DNA of 64,000 nucleotides, from positions 1,860,001 through 1,924,000 of the forward strand of contig JAHRBS010000013.1 in assembly GCA_024305745.1 (NCBI GenBank), read 5' to 3'. Of this stretch, positions 1 through 12,230 are shown in pieces (within the stretch, counting starts at the first letter, position 1; each line of letters opens with the position of its first letter). The position numbers and the translations under genes were made by a program. The stretch is from Polyporus tsugae (taxonomy: Eukaryota; Basidiomycota; Agaricomycetes; Polyporales; Polyporaceae). Under the pieces are notes generated by a model that was given only the letters and a program-made list of their open reading frames with translations, was not told the DNA's origin and searched no databases.

Positions 1-1729
1 TTGGTGGTCGGGACGTCCGGAGCGGGCGTATGCGACGGAACGGCAGGCATCGTATCCAGAGCGCGCGAGGCGGCTTGGACGAACAGCTTCCGTTGCTCTT
101 TGAACCACGGCCAGCGCTCCTCGAGCAGTTTTCGCGAAACCTTGATCCTTCGCCCATCGTCGCAGATGATCTCGAAGTCGGCCATGAGACCCTCCTCCAA
201 CGCCGCTAAGCCGAGCTCTTGCATCTGGATGTCCAGCTGCAGAGGCGGCGGCTGGTAGATACCAAACGCCTCCAGGTCGATGCAGGTGACGTGATCCCAG
301 CTGAGCAGGCGGCGGTTGTAGTCTTCTACCAGGTTCCCGTGTCGGTTTCCGAATACAACAAACTTGTTGGCGGACGCCCACAGACAGCTGCGGAACCAGG
401 AGCCTGTCGCAAGAGCACTACCAGGGTCGATTCGCGACCATGTCATGTTAATGAGATCCAAGGCCCATATCGAGAACGACTGGTATGTTTGTGAGAGATA
501 TGTGCCGGCGACGATGAAGAAGGTACCAAGGATGGCGCCTGTGGGGAAACGCAGTCCGGGAGGGAAGGAGGTGCCGGTCATAGAGGAGGACCGATCGGAG
601 ACAGTAAAATCACCATCTGAGAGCGGGGTAAAGACTTCCAGTTCGCGCTGAACATCGGTGAACTGCGAGATTTGTTAGCGAATGTGAGAGTCCAGCTCAA
701 CCCACGTAAGTTTTGATGACGAACTCACGTTGTAGTTGCTGAAGAGGAAGATGTCACAGGGGTAGTCATCATTTGGGGCGGCGGAGTACGGAAGGTGGAT
801 CAGGGATTCGCTTTGTGTCGCGTTGGGGGCGGGGGGTGCTTTCTTGTCGATGCTGAACCGCGTCCCGGGCTGGCTTAGCCTCGAAGACTGGCTGACGCCA
901 CGAAGCTCGTCTTGGGGGAGGCGGACGCGGTCGTCGGCTGTGACTGCGACGCTGCGGTATGTGCCACAATGCCTGGGGTAGTCGCGTCGTTGGATCCAAG
1001 TCTTGGCGAGGAGGTCGAAGATGTATACATCATCTAGCCAGACATTCGCGAGGTCCTGGCCACCTATAATGAATAGTCGATCCGCAGTGACGGAAGATAG
1101 GTGGGCGTAACGTGCATTTGGGATGAGGGAGGAGTCGGCAGGAATGGGAACAGCAGGGAGCCAGTGTCGGGTGGTGAGGTCGAAGAGGCGGACGTCGTTC
1201 AACACGCAGAGGTCCTCCGGGTTGTCTGACTGTGGTTTGATGGCCATACCTCCGAATATAATGAGATGATTCCGCCCTACATGCGTCCGCGCGCGAGGTT
1301 AGTTTCGGAAGAGCATCAGCGATGTGTGCGCCTCAAGAGATACGTACAGGTATCTGCGCTGTGGAAGTAACGCGCCTGGGGGATGTCGTCCTCTGGAGAC
1401 TGGGCAACTCTCTCCCACCGAAAGGAGTCCAGGTCGAACATGTAGATATCCGAGACCATTTTGCGCTCCGAGACCAAACGTCCACCCTGTATTCGTGGAT
1501 CCGTGCATGGTAACGTTCAGGAGAAGAGTGTTTATATGTCAACAAAATGGGCACTCACATAGAGATACATCTTGGACCCTACGACCGTAGTGGAAGCACC
1601 CTACGTGTGCATGCACGTTATGCGCGAGAGGTACCAGGGTACAGAGAACCAAGTGCGCACCACAAGCTTGGGGGGTACATCTCCGGTGGTCTTGCGACAG
1701 AAGGCCGTGAGATCGGAGATAGGATACAT
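1..1729 (-). CDS. Kelch-repeat / BTB-domain protein, C-terminus cut by window edge
   Basis: Spliced model: exons 1661-1729, 1559-1600, 1348-1486, 729-1276 and <1-662; all phases agree and about 486 residues lie in the window. The product opens MYPISDLTAFCRKTTGDVPP, then has Kelch blades with GG pairs and Tyr-Trp signatures (KMYLYGGRLVSER, YMFDLDSFRWERV, HSADTWRNHLIIFGG, DVYIFDLLAKTWIQR, FSIWALDLINMTW). After the propeller, ADFEIICDDGRRIKVSRKLL looks like the start of a BTB/POZ domain, which is where the window ends. Kelch-BTB proteins are usually scaffolds or Cullin-3 substrate adaptors; that role is family knowledge and is not shown here. The first Met (1729) is the first ATG giving a Kelch frame, but an upstream exon cannot be excluded because the frame stays open above it. 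Confidence 0.85.
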
Positions 1730-4700
1730 GGCTGTCTCAGTCGGGAAGCAAGGGGGACAGACACCCAGAACGAGGCCGCACGGTGAAGTGGTGAGGAGGT
1801 AAGGGAGGGCGAGGGACGGGTTTAGTACAGTTACAGTGCAGTGTCACCGTCCACCCGCAACAGCGGGGTTCCAATTCCTCCCGATCGGGCTGTCCGATCT
1901 CTCTTCTGATCTCGCCTGACATCACTCCTCTTTCGGCAATTTGGGCTCAAACGCTCCTTCTCTCATCCCCCACAAACTCCATCGCTAAGCTACCCAAGAT
2001 CAGGCGCAAATATCTAGTATATCACACATCCCGCCATGCAGTCGAATGTACAGACTCACTCAGACTGCATACCTTCCACACGTCACGGTCTCAACGAGGC
2101 CACCGTAGCCTCTGAGTTCAGCCTGGTATCGAGCACTGCTGAGCGCAGCATATATGTACGACCACCCATTGCCCCAAGAGAATTAGATGAAATCAATGCC
2201 GTCAAGCTCGTCTCGATTTTCCCAGTGGCTTCTTCAAGAAAAGAATGACTCCATGTGTACCCTCCCACATCGTGGAGATTGCTTGTCAAACTTACTTTAA
2301 CCACGGGTTGGCGTTCTCTTTGGCAGGCTTTGATCCGTCTCAGTTGCCATGCTGCTTCCACGCAGGATTAGCTCACCGCATGGGACCTCACTTTGGTCAA
2401 GCACCCGGCAGGCCCCAGGCCATCACGCTACGCGTCATCATCCCGGTACGTGTCCTATCGTTTATCTTCTGTCCTGGCAGCCGTACTGACTCGGGGATGG
2501 ATATAGTCTGTCTTGGCTAGAGATCTGCATCTCAGGCTGGAGCCCAGGAAATTTACGTATGTTTTGAGTCGACGCGCGACGTATGCTCTATGTGAGTGAC
2601 CGCTACGAAGTAGAAACACGATCGAACGTTTTGCACCTGAACGGCTCCTGGACAGCCCATCCTCCGTCCGACCAGGCGCGATCGGGAGAGGTCTCATCGA
2701 TCTGGACAGCGTTAAAAGTGGTCGCACCGTACCTTCATCCGACGATGGTCTCCCGTCGGTCGCCAAGCTGGCAAAACGGCCGCCGAGTCGCTTGGACACG
2801 CCCTATTACTCGCACTGGTGGCTTCAACCAACGGCAAGGGGAGGGGGGTCGATGTGTCGACGTCATGATTCATGCGTGAACCGGCGGCGCAAGGATGCGG
2901 ACGGCACGGTGAAAACATATAAAGCTCGGTTAATGGAGGAGTGTGGTTCGAATGCAGTTCATCAGTTGTGTGAGTACCCGCTATGACTGAAGTAGCTGCA
3001 GACTAGCACCTTAAATGGGACCGCTTTCAAGCCACTGCGTTCTAAGTAAAGCTTGTGGGGTAACTCGTCGTATGTTCACCGATCTCATTTGTTGGCCCCA
3101 TGACGTCGCTCGAGAGCGCCCTCCCAGAAATTTTGGAACACCGGTGAAACTCGCCTTATCCAGCCACCGGTTGTCAGGACGACAAGTGCGGGGGATGAGT
3201 ATACGGGCTATAGCTATGGGTCAGTGATGGCCTCGACTGACAACCGCCGTCCCTTCTGGCTAGACCGGTCGTTACAAAAGTTCTCCTATCCGCGACAGAG
3301 GCAATGTCAAAGTACTGAATGCCCGTCGCTCACGCTAAACTACAAGCCTCACCCCGTCACGCTGTGTGGACCAGGCGGGGTTCGACATAGTGAACACAGC
3401 AGATTAGATCACCTTGCGATCGTGCGAGGTAATCGTCTCTGTACTGTACCTTCTACCTCACCTTGTGGACTTTGTCGTGTCTCGTATTCCGCAGCGAGTT
3501 CGCTGCCCCCGAAAACACATCACCATGACCATGCCTTCGTATTCAGTAACATCCGCAATGCTCTGGCTAGTCATTGACTGCTCAAGCTTCAACGTTCAAG
3601 CTCAAGGACGGAAGCAAAACTGTGCATTCCGAATCCGAGCTACAGCTGCAAGCTCGACGAGCGTTGGTCATCATGCATCAACTTCAATGCTGATGAAATA
3701 ACGTTCACCGAGTGCGTGGTAGTCTTTGTTATGCGGTGCAGTCTTAAGGAGAGTGCTGCTGCCTTGGTATATCACTTTTAGGCTGCTATCGTATTTACAT
3801 GGCACTGACACGATCTACTCTCCTCCCCTACTAGGACACTCTGCTCCGGAACACTTACCGGACACTTTCCAGATTGGGGTAAAATTCCGAAGTATTTCAA
3901 GTAACTCACAAACGTCAGTGAGCGTGTCAAAGATCAACACTCACTTATATATATTCACGGCCAGTCTTGAAGATCCCGGTGCACTCTGCAATCATTTACG
4001 TAAGTCTCCTACTGAATACCGCCGAACCTCAGAGATACTCACCAGTCGGAGGCTCAGCCTTGCAATGCGACGCGGCCACCCCGCACAGTCCGAGTCGCCC
4101 GTCCCCGACAGACGACTGTACCGGAAAGGCGTTGGCTCATCCACCTCTTCGCGGCACAATGAAGTGATTCGCGGCGAGGGTGGGAGCCTGAGTGCGACGC
4201 GCCGCGAACATCGACAGCCACCAGGTGGGCTTACCATCGACGGGGCGGCTGACACCTGGTGCATGGAGGGTGCTGGAGTCGAGGCGGCCAGTGAGCCTTG
4301 GTCTTGGGCGGCAAACTCGGGAATGGAATGAACATACGTGGTGGTGGGTCAGCCATGCGATGTGACGTGCCGTCACCATGATAGTGGACGCGCCACAGAG
4401 GAGAAAGGAGGAGAAAGCTACCGGTACAATGATGAGCGACTACTATCGGGAGGGATGCGAGAGGACGTACCGAGAAGGGTTGGTGAGTGGGCACCTCCGA
4501 GTCTCCGACATAGTCTGATAGTGAGGGGTTAGCTGAAGGAACGATGGCAGACGAGGACAAGGCCACATACGCGTCCGAGTCGATGGTGAGGTGCCCAGTG
4601 GCCCCGTCCCTGCCAGAGACGGCGAGGACATGTGGGGGAGAAACATCCCAGTCCGACGTTCATCCCATCACGAGAGAGCATGCGACCGGCGACCCCACAT

Positions 4701-5698
4701 AGTATACACCAATGCGAGTCGCCAGCGCACCTAAGAGGGTGTGGAGAGGGAGAAGTGAACATGAGAGTCCTGAGGAAAGAACGACCCGGGGAGGGCGAGG
4801 GCATTTATAGGGCATATGTCGGCATGTTGATGTTGGAGTGAGGCTGGAAATCGGACAAGAGGCAGCGGTATTCGGGTCGAGAAGGCCCGTGTTCTGTTGT
4901 TCGCTCGTCTCAGCGATTGATTGCGATGAATCGTGGGCAGTCCGTCACGGTGTCCTGCCATTTGCGTGCGTTCCACAACACCGCCCAGCGGATCATCCTT
5001 GTAATCGGTTCGGTGCCACCTCAGCGGCGATCAAAACTCGCCCCGGACCCAGACTTCGACTGAGTCCAGTATCTGATTCCTCCGCTGCCTGGGATATTTC
5101 TGATGCTGTGGCGGAAACAATGGGTGACTATTCACGTCGCCTGGTGAGATATCTGACCGGCTCTTGTATTCCGAGTCTCTGGAATGGAGGACAAGGAGAG
5201 TGATCGACAGGTTTGAAGGGAGTATTCTACCCGAAGAGATGCAACCGGCGGGCCCGCGCTGCGTAGTACAGTAGTACCATCGCAGTAGACGTGGATATGT
5301 GATTAGACACCTCAATTGCTAAATGTTGTGATTGGCTGCGAGACGTTGATTCACATAGGGCGGGTTTAAGTGTGAAAAAGCCTGATTTGAGCCAGAAGGA
5401 GCTGAGAGTCGTGGTGCATGCGCAGTGGCCCCCGGGGGCCGACCGGCGTGATTCGACGTGCGTTTAGATTTCCACTTTAGGTCCAAACATCGTCTATCAA
5501 GCGCCGGTAGGTCGGACTCCGACTCGCTGGCATGACTCCCGAGTTCGCGGCCGCCACTTACCATCTCATCTTTGCATTCATGGAACGAGACACTACAGTA
5601 TGCTACAGTGTCTTCAATCAGCTCCGAAGCTTGTAATGATCGATAACATTCAACAGGCTTCCAACTTGAGGGAGTCATGTGTCGACTCGAGCAGGCTG
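1730..5698. other. Gene-poor stretch, no supportable gene
   Basis: About 4 kb holding only short, frame-scattered ORFs with no recognisable domain. Two TATA-like boxes are visible (AACATATAAAGC near 2926 on +, and CTATAAAT on - near 4803-4810). Apart from the weak minus-strand candidate listed separately, I see nothing coding. Confidence 0.5.
4390..4762 (-). CDS. Weak candidate: small TATA-led spliced ORF of unknown function
   Basis: On the minus strand a TATA box (CTATAAAT, 4803-4810) lies about 41 bp above an ATG at 4762. The reading MFTSPSPHPLR can be joined through a GTGCGC...CTCTGGCAG intron, in phase, to an exon reading DGATGHLTIDSDAYVALSSS and onward to about 4468, followed by a GTACGT donor. 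A further exon after a CCGGTAG acceptor would give a stop near 4390, for a product of about 70 residues. I recognise no family. The support is only promoter-like sequence, plausible splice sites and one frame of coding-like composition, so it may be spurious. Confidence 0.15.
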
Positions 5699-5867
5699 AG
5701 CACTGGCATTTTCGTCATCCCCGCTCCCAATGAGCCCTCCAAGACCTCCGGGGCGCACTATGCGTCTTCTTGGGTCGAAATTGACGGCGACACCTGCGGC
5801 AACGCCATCCTCCAGACTGGCGTCGACTTTAACATTGACGGTAGCAGCGCCAGCTACTCGGACTCTG
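5699..5867 (+). pseudogene. Truncated eqolisin (glutamic peptidase, family G1/A4) fragment
   Basis: One frame reads STGIFVIPAPNEPSKTSGAH and then SSWVEIDGDTCGNAILQTGV. This closely matches the N-terminal half of scytalidoglutamic-type acid peptidases, including the catalytic Gln in AILQTGV. The frame runs into a usable donor (TCTG/GTGAGC) at 5868. The following kilobase shows no exon with the tryptophan- and tyrosine-rich WYEWYP-like block or the catalytic Glu, and upstream there is no signal peptide or propeptide. The copy therefore lacks half of its active dyad and is most likely a relic of a secreted acid-protease gene. An unrecognised distant exon is the alternative. Confidence 0.6.
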
Positions 5868-7404
5868 GTGAGCCTGTTATCTGATCGCCATGCCAGTAGA
5901 GGTCAGGCTAAATTGCTCAAGCATTGCAGAATGGTCAGCTTAAGTTAACTTGAGTTGTCTGTGGTTTGAGGGATACAGGGTGCGTGCTGACCGCTCAAAA
6001 TGTGATCATCGTGACGAGACAACTCCACTTTGAAAGTGTACAGAATTTGAAGACAAATAGACAACCATCGACTACCGCGCCGAGTGACGTTGCCGCCTGT
6101 GCCCAGGCTTCGGCAGTCCTACATACCGCTCGGCAACCGGTCGGGTCTCCTTGTGCGTTCAGTACAACGCAAGCCAGAAAGGAAAGCCTCCTGCCATCTT
6201 GAGCGCCCTCTGGGGCTGACATCTGCCGAGTTTCACTGGTGTGCTGCAAGCCACCGGTTCCGAACACATATATAAACCCTTCACTTTCTCAACCAATGTC
6301 CCTCACAACTTGCCCTCGACCACTGACCTTTGCACACAGCTCACCTCCTACGCCTTTCCTCTGTCGCAAGTCGTCGCAAGTCCTCTCCCCGCCACTCTCT
6401 AACCACCGTGTCTCTACTCAACGCAACCATTCACAGACGGTTCTGGTTCGTTTTGGCCTCACCTCCCTGGTCGCCTCTTGAGTCCTCGCCACCCCTGGTT
6501 CTCCGGTCGGCCAGTGACTGCTGCTGTTGTCTGGCTCTTACTTGCTTCTTTGTATTCCTTCTGCTGTGGCGACGCTCGGCATCTCGGCCACCTCTCAGGC
6601 AGCTCGACGCCACCAACGTGGCTGACCCAATCGGTCGTCAAGACTTCTCCGACCTCTCCTCAAGACCACCGCGGCGCTTCTCTCGTTTGGCTCATGTTCA
6701 TTTTCGTCCTTCTGTCTGTTTTGGCGTTCATTGTCCCTGCGTTCCTCACTTCATGTTCGAGTCCATCGTCGGTGTCGGCATTGTTGCGTATTTGGCGGTC
6801 GTTGTCGTTATGGTTCATTGGGTCTCCATACGGAGCAGGCACCCGCAGTCGAGGTCTCGGGCGGTCGAAGGGACGCGTCTGGCCGCATGATGCCACGTCC
6901 CCGGGGGAAATTTTGGCCGCTACTGTCCGGGGCAACCGGGAGCAGGCATTCCTGTGGAAAAGTTGAACATCCTCGCCCCTCCGGAGGCAGGGCGGACGTA
7001 GGTCATCTACGACGCTCAAAGAAGACAGGTTATACCCCGCGCTCCTCTCTTCAATGGGCAGAGACCTCGCTGTTACACCTGCTCTATGCTCCTAAAATAC
7101 AAATATATATTACGACAGACGATACCTCGGGCGATGCTGCCGTGTGCGACTCCAAGAACGATACTCCACCTCCAGAAACGATAGGGCGTTCAAGCCCCAC
7201 CATGACGCCCGATTCCTTCCCGCTCCGAGATCCGAAGCGGCCCGGTAATCTGAGTATCGAATACCATCGTAAACCTGTGAGCGCATCATGCGCCCTTTGA
7301 CTCGGCCGCCATCCACACTCTCTTCGCTCTCCCTCTCTTTCCAGCGACACCCTCCAGCTCGTCGACGCTCGCAACCCCCATCAATAGTTCAGAGATCATA
7401 CACC
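5868..7404 (+). other. Intergenic; TATA-led region with short hydrophobic ORFs
   Basis: A strong TATA box (TATATAAA, 6269-6276) is followed by about 200 bp of pyrimidine-rich DNA, the usual architecture of a fungal promoter and leader. Downstream are two overlapping short hydrophobic ORFs with true ATGs: one from 6692 (MFIFVLLSVLAFIVPAFLTS, stop near 6966, about 91 residues) and one from 6752 (MFESIVGVGIVAYLAVVVVM, 45 residues). Neither matches a family I know. The longer open frames here begin only at TTG codons. The last ~120 bp (7288-7404) is CT-rich and is the likely leader of the PNP oxidase gene. Confidence 0.25.
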
Positions 7405-8157
7405 ATGACCCTAGGCACCGTGATCACCCAGCCCTCCCCCGACTCGCTCAAAGTGATTGCACACGAGCAGTACATCACCCCCGACCACCTCACGCCCTCG
7501 AACGTCCTCCCCGACCCGCTCGCGCAGTTCCGGCAGTGGTTCACGGCGATCCAGAGCGCCGTGCACGAGCCCGAGGCGATGACGCTCTCCACCGCGACCG
7601 CCGCGGGCGTGCCCTCCTCACGCACCGTGCTCCTCAAGCAGGTCGACGCGCACGGCTTCGTCTTCTTCACCAACTACGCCTCGCGCAAGTCGCGCGAGCT
7701 CGCCGAGAACCCGCGCGCGGCCCTCAGCTTGTACTGGCGCGAGGTCTCAAAGCAGGTGCGCGTCGTCGGCCGCGCCGAGCGTGTCTCCCGTGAGGAGAGC
7801 GAGGAGTACTTCCGCTCTCGCCCGCTCGGCTCGCAGATCGGCGCGTGGGCGAGCAGGCAGAGCAACGTCGTGGCCGAGGGCGAGGTGCAGGCGCGGGTGG
7901 ACAGGCTCAAGGAGAAGTTCGGCAACGAGATCCCCGCACCGGACTTCTGGGGCGGGTGGAGGATCGTCCCAGAGTGAGTACTGTTTCAGTCCGTCAGAAC
8001 TCATGGAAAGCGTAGATCTGATCATGGCTTCCGCCGTAGTGAGGTCGAGTTCTGGCTTGGGAAGCCTTCTCGTCTCCATGATCGCGTGTGCTACACACGG
8101 GTACAAGCCACACCTGATGATGCGCCTCAATGGAAGATTACCCGGCTCTCACCTTGA
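7405..8157 (+). CDS. PDX3: Pyridoxamine/pyridoxine 5'-phosphate oxidase
   Basis: Two exons, 7405-7973 and 8040-8157, give 228 residues, the same size as yeast Pdx3. The enzyme is an FMN-dependent oxidase converting PNP or PMP to pyridoxal 5'-phosphate in the vitamin B6 salvage pathway. Visible family blocks are the substrate/FMN strand [59 protein letters not shown], the segment [20 protein letters not shown], and the C-terminal core [14 protein letters not shown] ending in the conserved RLSP. The start is the only ATG in frame after the CT-rich leader, and no targeting peptide is evident, so it is probably cytosolic. It is convergent with the Zn2Cys6 gene. Intron phase and the conserved C-terminus make the model secure. 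Confidence 0.95.
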
Positions 8158-8641
8158 GCTAAAAGATAGATGCCAGTCTATCCTCGGAACCCAGAAGGAT
8201 CAAATCCTAGACCGTGGCGACCGCAACCCATAACCTGGGTCATATCCGATTCTCCCCGAACCCTGGAGTAGAGAAGGTGTAATGATAAGTGTAACAGATA
8301 GCGTAACATCACACCCAATAGCATATAAACTAGCTTGGACCTCAGAAGGAGTTTGAGATCATACACGCATTTAAGCTACAGAAGCTGCATCCACCTAGTT
8401 TAACACCTACGACATCGCTTGGCCCAAGCCCAATATCTATATGCTTATGATAGCATTGCGCAAATATGAACACAGCAAAGAGTCGTACATATCAAGAACA
8501 GCGAGAGGGAACTCTACGGACGATCAGAAATAGCGCATGGAGTAACAGAGCGGCGAGAGTAATAAAAGAGGAACGACAGTCCTAGAGCCTCGACGGTAGC
8601 CCGCAGCCAAAGTTGAGAAAAACGCCAGAAACCGAAGCAGG
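8158..8641. other. Convergent 3' intergenic spacer
   Basis: This 484 bp stretch is AT-richer than its flanks and holds the 3' ends of the PNP oxidase (+) and the zinc-cluster gene (-). No ORF or RNA signature is seen. Confidence 0.6.
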
Positions 8642-11600
8642 CTAGAACCACGTCATCCACCCGTTGTCGCTATACTCCGCGCTCAGCCACTTGAAGTTCT
8701 GTGTCTGTGTCTGTGGCTGTGGCTGTGGCTGCCCCCCAGCGGCGATCGCGGCGCTGAACCCGGCTGTAGGCATGGGCACGTTTATACTCGCCATGCTCCC
8801 GTATGACGTGTCGTTCTGGCAGCCCGACCGCTCCGCCGACACGCCGAAGCCCCCCATGGAGGGCGACGTCCCGTTCCGGTGCGAGTTCGGGCTGGACGCC
8901 GACGGCCCAAGGTGGAGCTGGCCGGGCATGAGGATCGGATCGTTGGGCGGGGGCACGGTCGACGTCGTCTCCTCGTACGCCCGAATAAGGGCTGAGTGCG
9001 TGCCCTCAAGCGGGAACGTCGCGAGCTCTGGCTCGTTGCCCACCGGGCCCGGCGTGCGCACCGGCGGAACGAAGACCCCCGAACGGACGCCGATCTTGCA
9101 CAAGTCGTCTTCGAGCAGTGGGTACTCCGGGTGCGTGCCGTACCGACTGTACAGGTATGTCGACCGGGATCGTTGGAAGAGCGTCTCGAGGATGGACTGT
9201 GGCCGCCATGAATGATCGATCAGGAGCGGACAGGCAATACGATAGCGTTACTCACGCAAGACCTCGCTGCGAGCGGGCACCGGTCACACACGTCCGTAAA
9301 CAGTCGGAGGACCTTCGCGAGCTCCAGCAACGCGTTGGATGCCATCACCGATGGGGGAACCCGAGTGACCAACAGTGATAGTGCGATCTGCCAACGGTGT
9401 GGTTAGCCTAGGGGCACAACAAAGAAGGTCCGACGGCATCGGAGCTCACAGCGGAGGACAAGCCGTTTGACCACAGCATCTGCGACCGAACCGAGTATTC
9501 GGGCTGTTGCCTGTAGTAAGTCTCGAGACACCAGAGCAAACTCAGCGCCGCCTGGTACACGGCAACGACCGAGGTGGCGTATTTGTGATTTGCCCAAAAG
9601 CCCTCGCCGAGGGCCTGTGTGAAGTACTGCCTGTGCAGGTTGAGGATCGCTGCGGAGATAGCATAAGTAACCGGTCAACTCGGTTATTAGCCTAATACAC
9701 GCGCACCAACTTCCCGGGTCATGTGTGTCCACGCCTGCACAACGCATAATGCGTTGCCAGATGCGGTGCTCGGTGTGACTTGCATGAAAGCAGGTACCTC
9801 AAAGTCCCGTATCCGTGCGTCGAGCATGAGGATCTCCGAGTAGGGCGGAGGGGTCGTGGATGCCACAATCTCCAGAATCGGGGAGATGCACTGCGCAGTG
9901 AACGTATAGTGCCATCGTTGGTCTGAAGGCGGTGGAACGACACCGGAGATTACGAGGCGTCAGCATTGATGGTGGGAGGCGTCAACGCAAAATGAAATGC
10001 GCACATATTTCCCGAGGTCCCTGTGGAGGATATTCGCTCGAAGTAGGAGGATCTACGTCAACATACCGCAACGAGATGGAAGGCGGGCGCCGCAGCATCA
10101 AACTCTGTACGACAGCGTTAAAGGTTAAGCCGAGCTTCGGCAACCCGTCATAAGCGGCGGAAAGACTCACCAACCGGTGGTCAACGTTGAGCATGCACCA
10201 GAGCAGCGTTTTGCGCTTGTCCAGCTCTTCCGGTATGACCTTCGAACGCGTGCTGGCACGATCTGACGCCGCCATGAGGGTCAACGATCGAACATGTCTC
10301 CGTGAGTGGCGTAATGGTAATACTCACTTAGGCCGATCTGTCAATGCACAAGGGTTAGAAACGGCTAAGGCGCGATTGAAGGAGAATTAAGACGCACACC
10401 AACAGCTAGCTTAGTAGCAATTCCCTATAAAAAGGCAGCGTCAATTTTTACAGTTGATGATAGCGTGTCGGCTCGTGGGACGAACCATGACGGCCCAGGC
10501 ATACTCGACCGCTTCCTTCACTATTGAGAACATGCTTAGATATCGCGACATGTAGAACTGTTGGAGCGACGTCAGCTCATGGAACAACACCGCATGGAGC
10601 TGTACGTACCAACGCGTTAATCGCGTCTATACTCGGTTCATTAATGACCGACGTCTCACACAACGCCGCTCGTGATAGATGGTGAAACCTCTCCGCGTCG
10701 TTCGACCATGTGCGAGGGCTGCGCCGCTGATCCACACATGTACCAATGGCGAGGATGATGAGGAAGTAGGACAGTCGGTGCGGGTTCATCGTCTCAATAG
10801 TCCCATTGTAGACGCTGTGCACCAAGTTCGGCACGCCATCGCTGCCGTCCGAGTTCTGGCTGTATGCCAAGAGTTAGTCATCGGGATGAGTGATTTGCCG
10901 CGAAGATACAGGGTAACCAAAGCGGCGGGCAAAAAATGGAAGAAGATAACTTAGACGCACTGCCAGGCTGCATGTTCTGCTGCTTGCTCGCAGAGATACC
11001 GAGCCTCGTTCTGAGGGGGGAGCAGGTCCAGTATGCGTTTGCGTAGGGTCGGGTTCAGGTCGACGCTAAGAGGGCTTGGAGCTGGGAACCTATTGCTGAC
11101 TTGGAGAATGTCTGGTGGAATGCCGCAGCCCTCTCGATGACCATTCACGGGGGGTGAATGACTTTGTCGCTGCGATTACCATAATAAGCCTAGAACTTTG
11201 GTCTGGGAACAAAGTAGGACTCACGTCGCTTAGCATGGGAGGGGAAACTGGGTTGACTAATCCATGCTGTGCGTCGTTGTGTCTTTCCCCTCCTGACGAC
11301 TGAGCCTGGTTGGGATCTACACCGAAAAGGTCGGCTGACTTCTTGATGAGCAGGAGGTCCTCGCGCAGCAGGGGGTGGCCGGACTGGAGGTCTTGGAGAG
11401 CGTCCTCAAGCTCGCGTATGCGAAGGCTCATCGACTTAATTTTCTCGTGCAGCTGTTCCGTGTTCGCCAAGATGAACCTGCGATGGGCCGCGAATTCCCG
11501 GAGCGGCGGCGTTGAGCCAACATGTTGATGCCCGAGAGAGGGAAGAGTACGTACCTGCTCCCCTTGCCACCGGTCAATGCGCCATCCGGACATATTTCCG

Positions 11601-11981
11601 CACATCCTCTCTTGCAGCAAGACTGGCAAGGAAACACGCGATCGCACTGTGTCGGCAAAATAAGTGGGGCGTCAATGCGTCGCTACGCGTCGGGGCACAC
11701 CTTGAGCTTCAACCTGGACACGAGGACGACGCGGATGAGCCGCTGGGGCCGCGAAGGACAAAGGATGCGCACCTCCTGCATTCACCACACGAAAGGGGCC
11801 GCTTCCTGTTCTTCTTCGACGCGGCGTCCGCCCCTCCGTCCAGGTCGGGAACGGCAACGGTACTTGGACCGGCGGGGCCAGGGATGACGGATTGGGGGGG
11901 AGGGAGCTGGGTGTTGTCGACTCTAGGTCGCTTAGAGGGCGGGAGATAGTCGGCGAGAGGGGGTTCGTGGATGGAGTTCAT
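8642..11981 (-). CDS. Zn2Cys6 fungal-specific transcription factor
   Basis: The minus-strand gene has many short introns. Exon 1 (11773-11981) starts MNSIHEPPLADYLPPSKRPR and runs through a disordered acidic/proline stretch to a zinc cluster read across two introns: CGECRRLKLKCDRVFPCQSC then CKRGCAEICPDGALTGG, giving the six-Cys Cx2Cx6Cx5-12Cx2Cx6-8C pattern. A leucine-heptad coiled coil follows (IKSMSLRIRELEDALQDLQ, near 11400). The middle exons carry the fungal_trans middle homology region (LHELTSLQQFYMSRYLSMF, SYFLIILAIGTCVDQR, SVINEPSIDAINAL). The C-terminus is Ser/Pro/Gly-rich, has a Gln-Pro/Gln-Thr repeat, and ends NGWMTWF. The factor should be nuclear and bind CGG-type half-sites as a dimer. 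Its target pathway cannot be read from the sequence. It is divergent from the small gene at 12231 (249 bp spacer). Confidence 0.85.
8699..8731 (-). repeat. Coding microsatellite (GTGTCT/GTGGCT) in the regulator's C-terminus
   Basis: Tandem six-base units CTGTGT/CTGTGG lie inside the last exon of the zinc-cluster gene and encode an alternating PQPQPQTQTQ tract. Because the unit is a multiple of three, length changes would leave the frame intact. Confidence 0.75.
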
Positions 11982-12230
11982 GCTCGAGGACGAGAGAGAA
12001 GGATGGGCCGGAGACGAGCGCAGGACGGGGAGACATGCGCCAGCGTCTGTTCCGACTGACCGAAAAGAGCGGACCGCTGGGTGACAATATTGCCAATCTC
12101 TCCGAGTCTGCCACAAACCCCTGTTAATTCCCGCGTTATTTACCTCCGGCAACTCCCCATTGGGCCCAGATCGGAGCCGACCCCTCCACTCGCCCGACCC
12201 GGGCGCTCCGTCTCCTGGCCGTCCTCCATC

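Noticed and set aside
1810..1890. tRNA-like B-box (GGGTTCCAATTCC)
   Set aside because: No matching A-box, acceptor stem or anticodon arm could be folded around it.
3726..4331. 201-residue open frame on +
   Set aside because: No ATG-led conserved start, no recognisable family, and it overlaps a better coding-like frame on the opposite strand.
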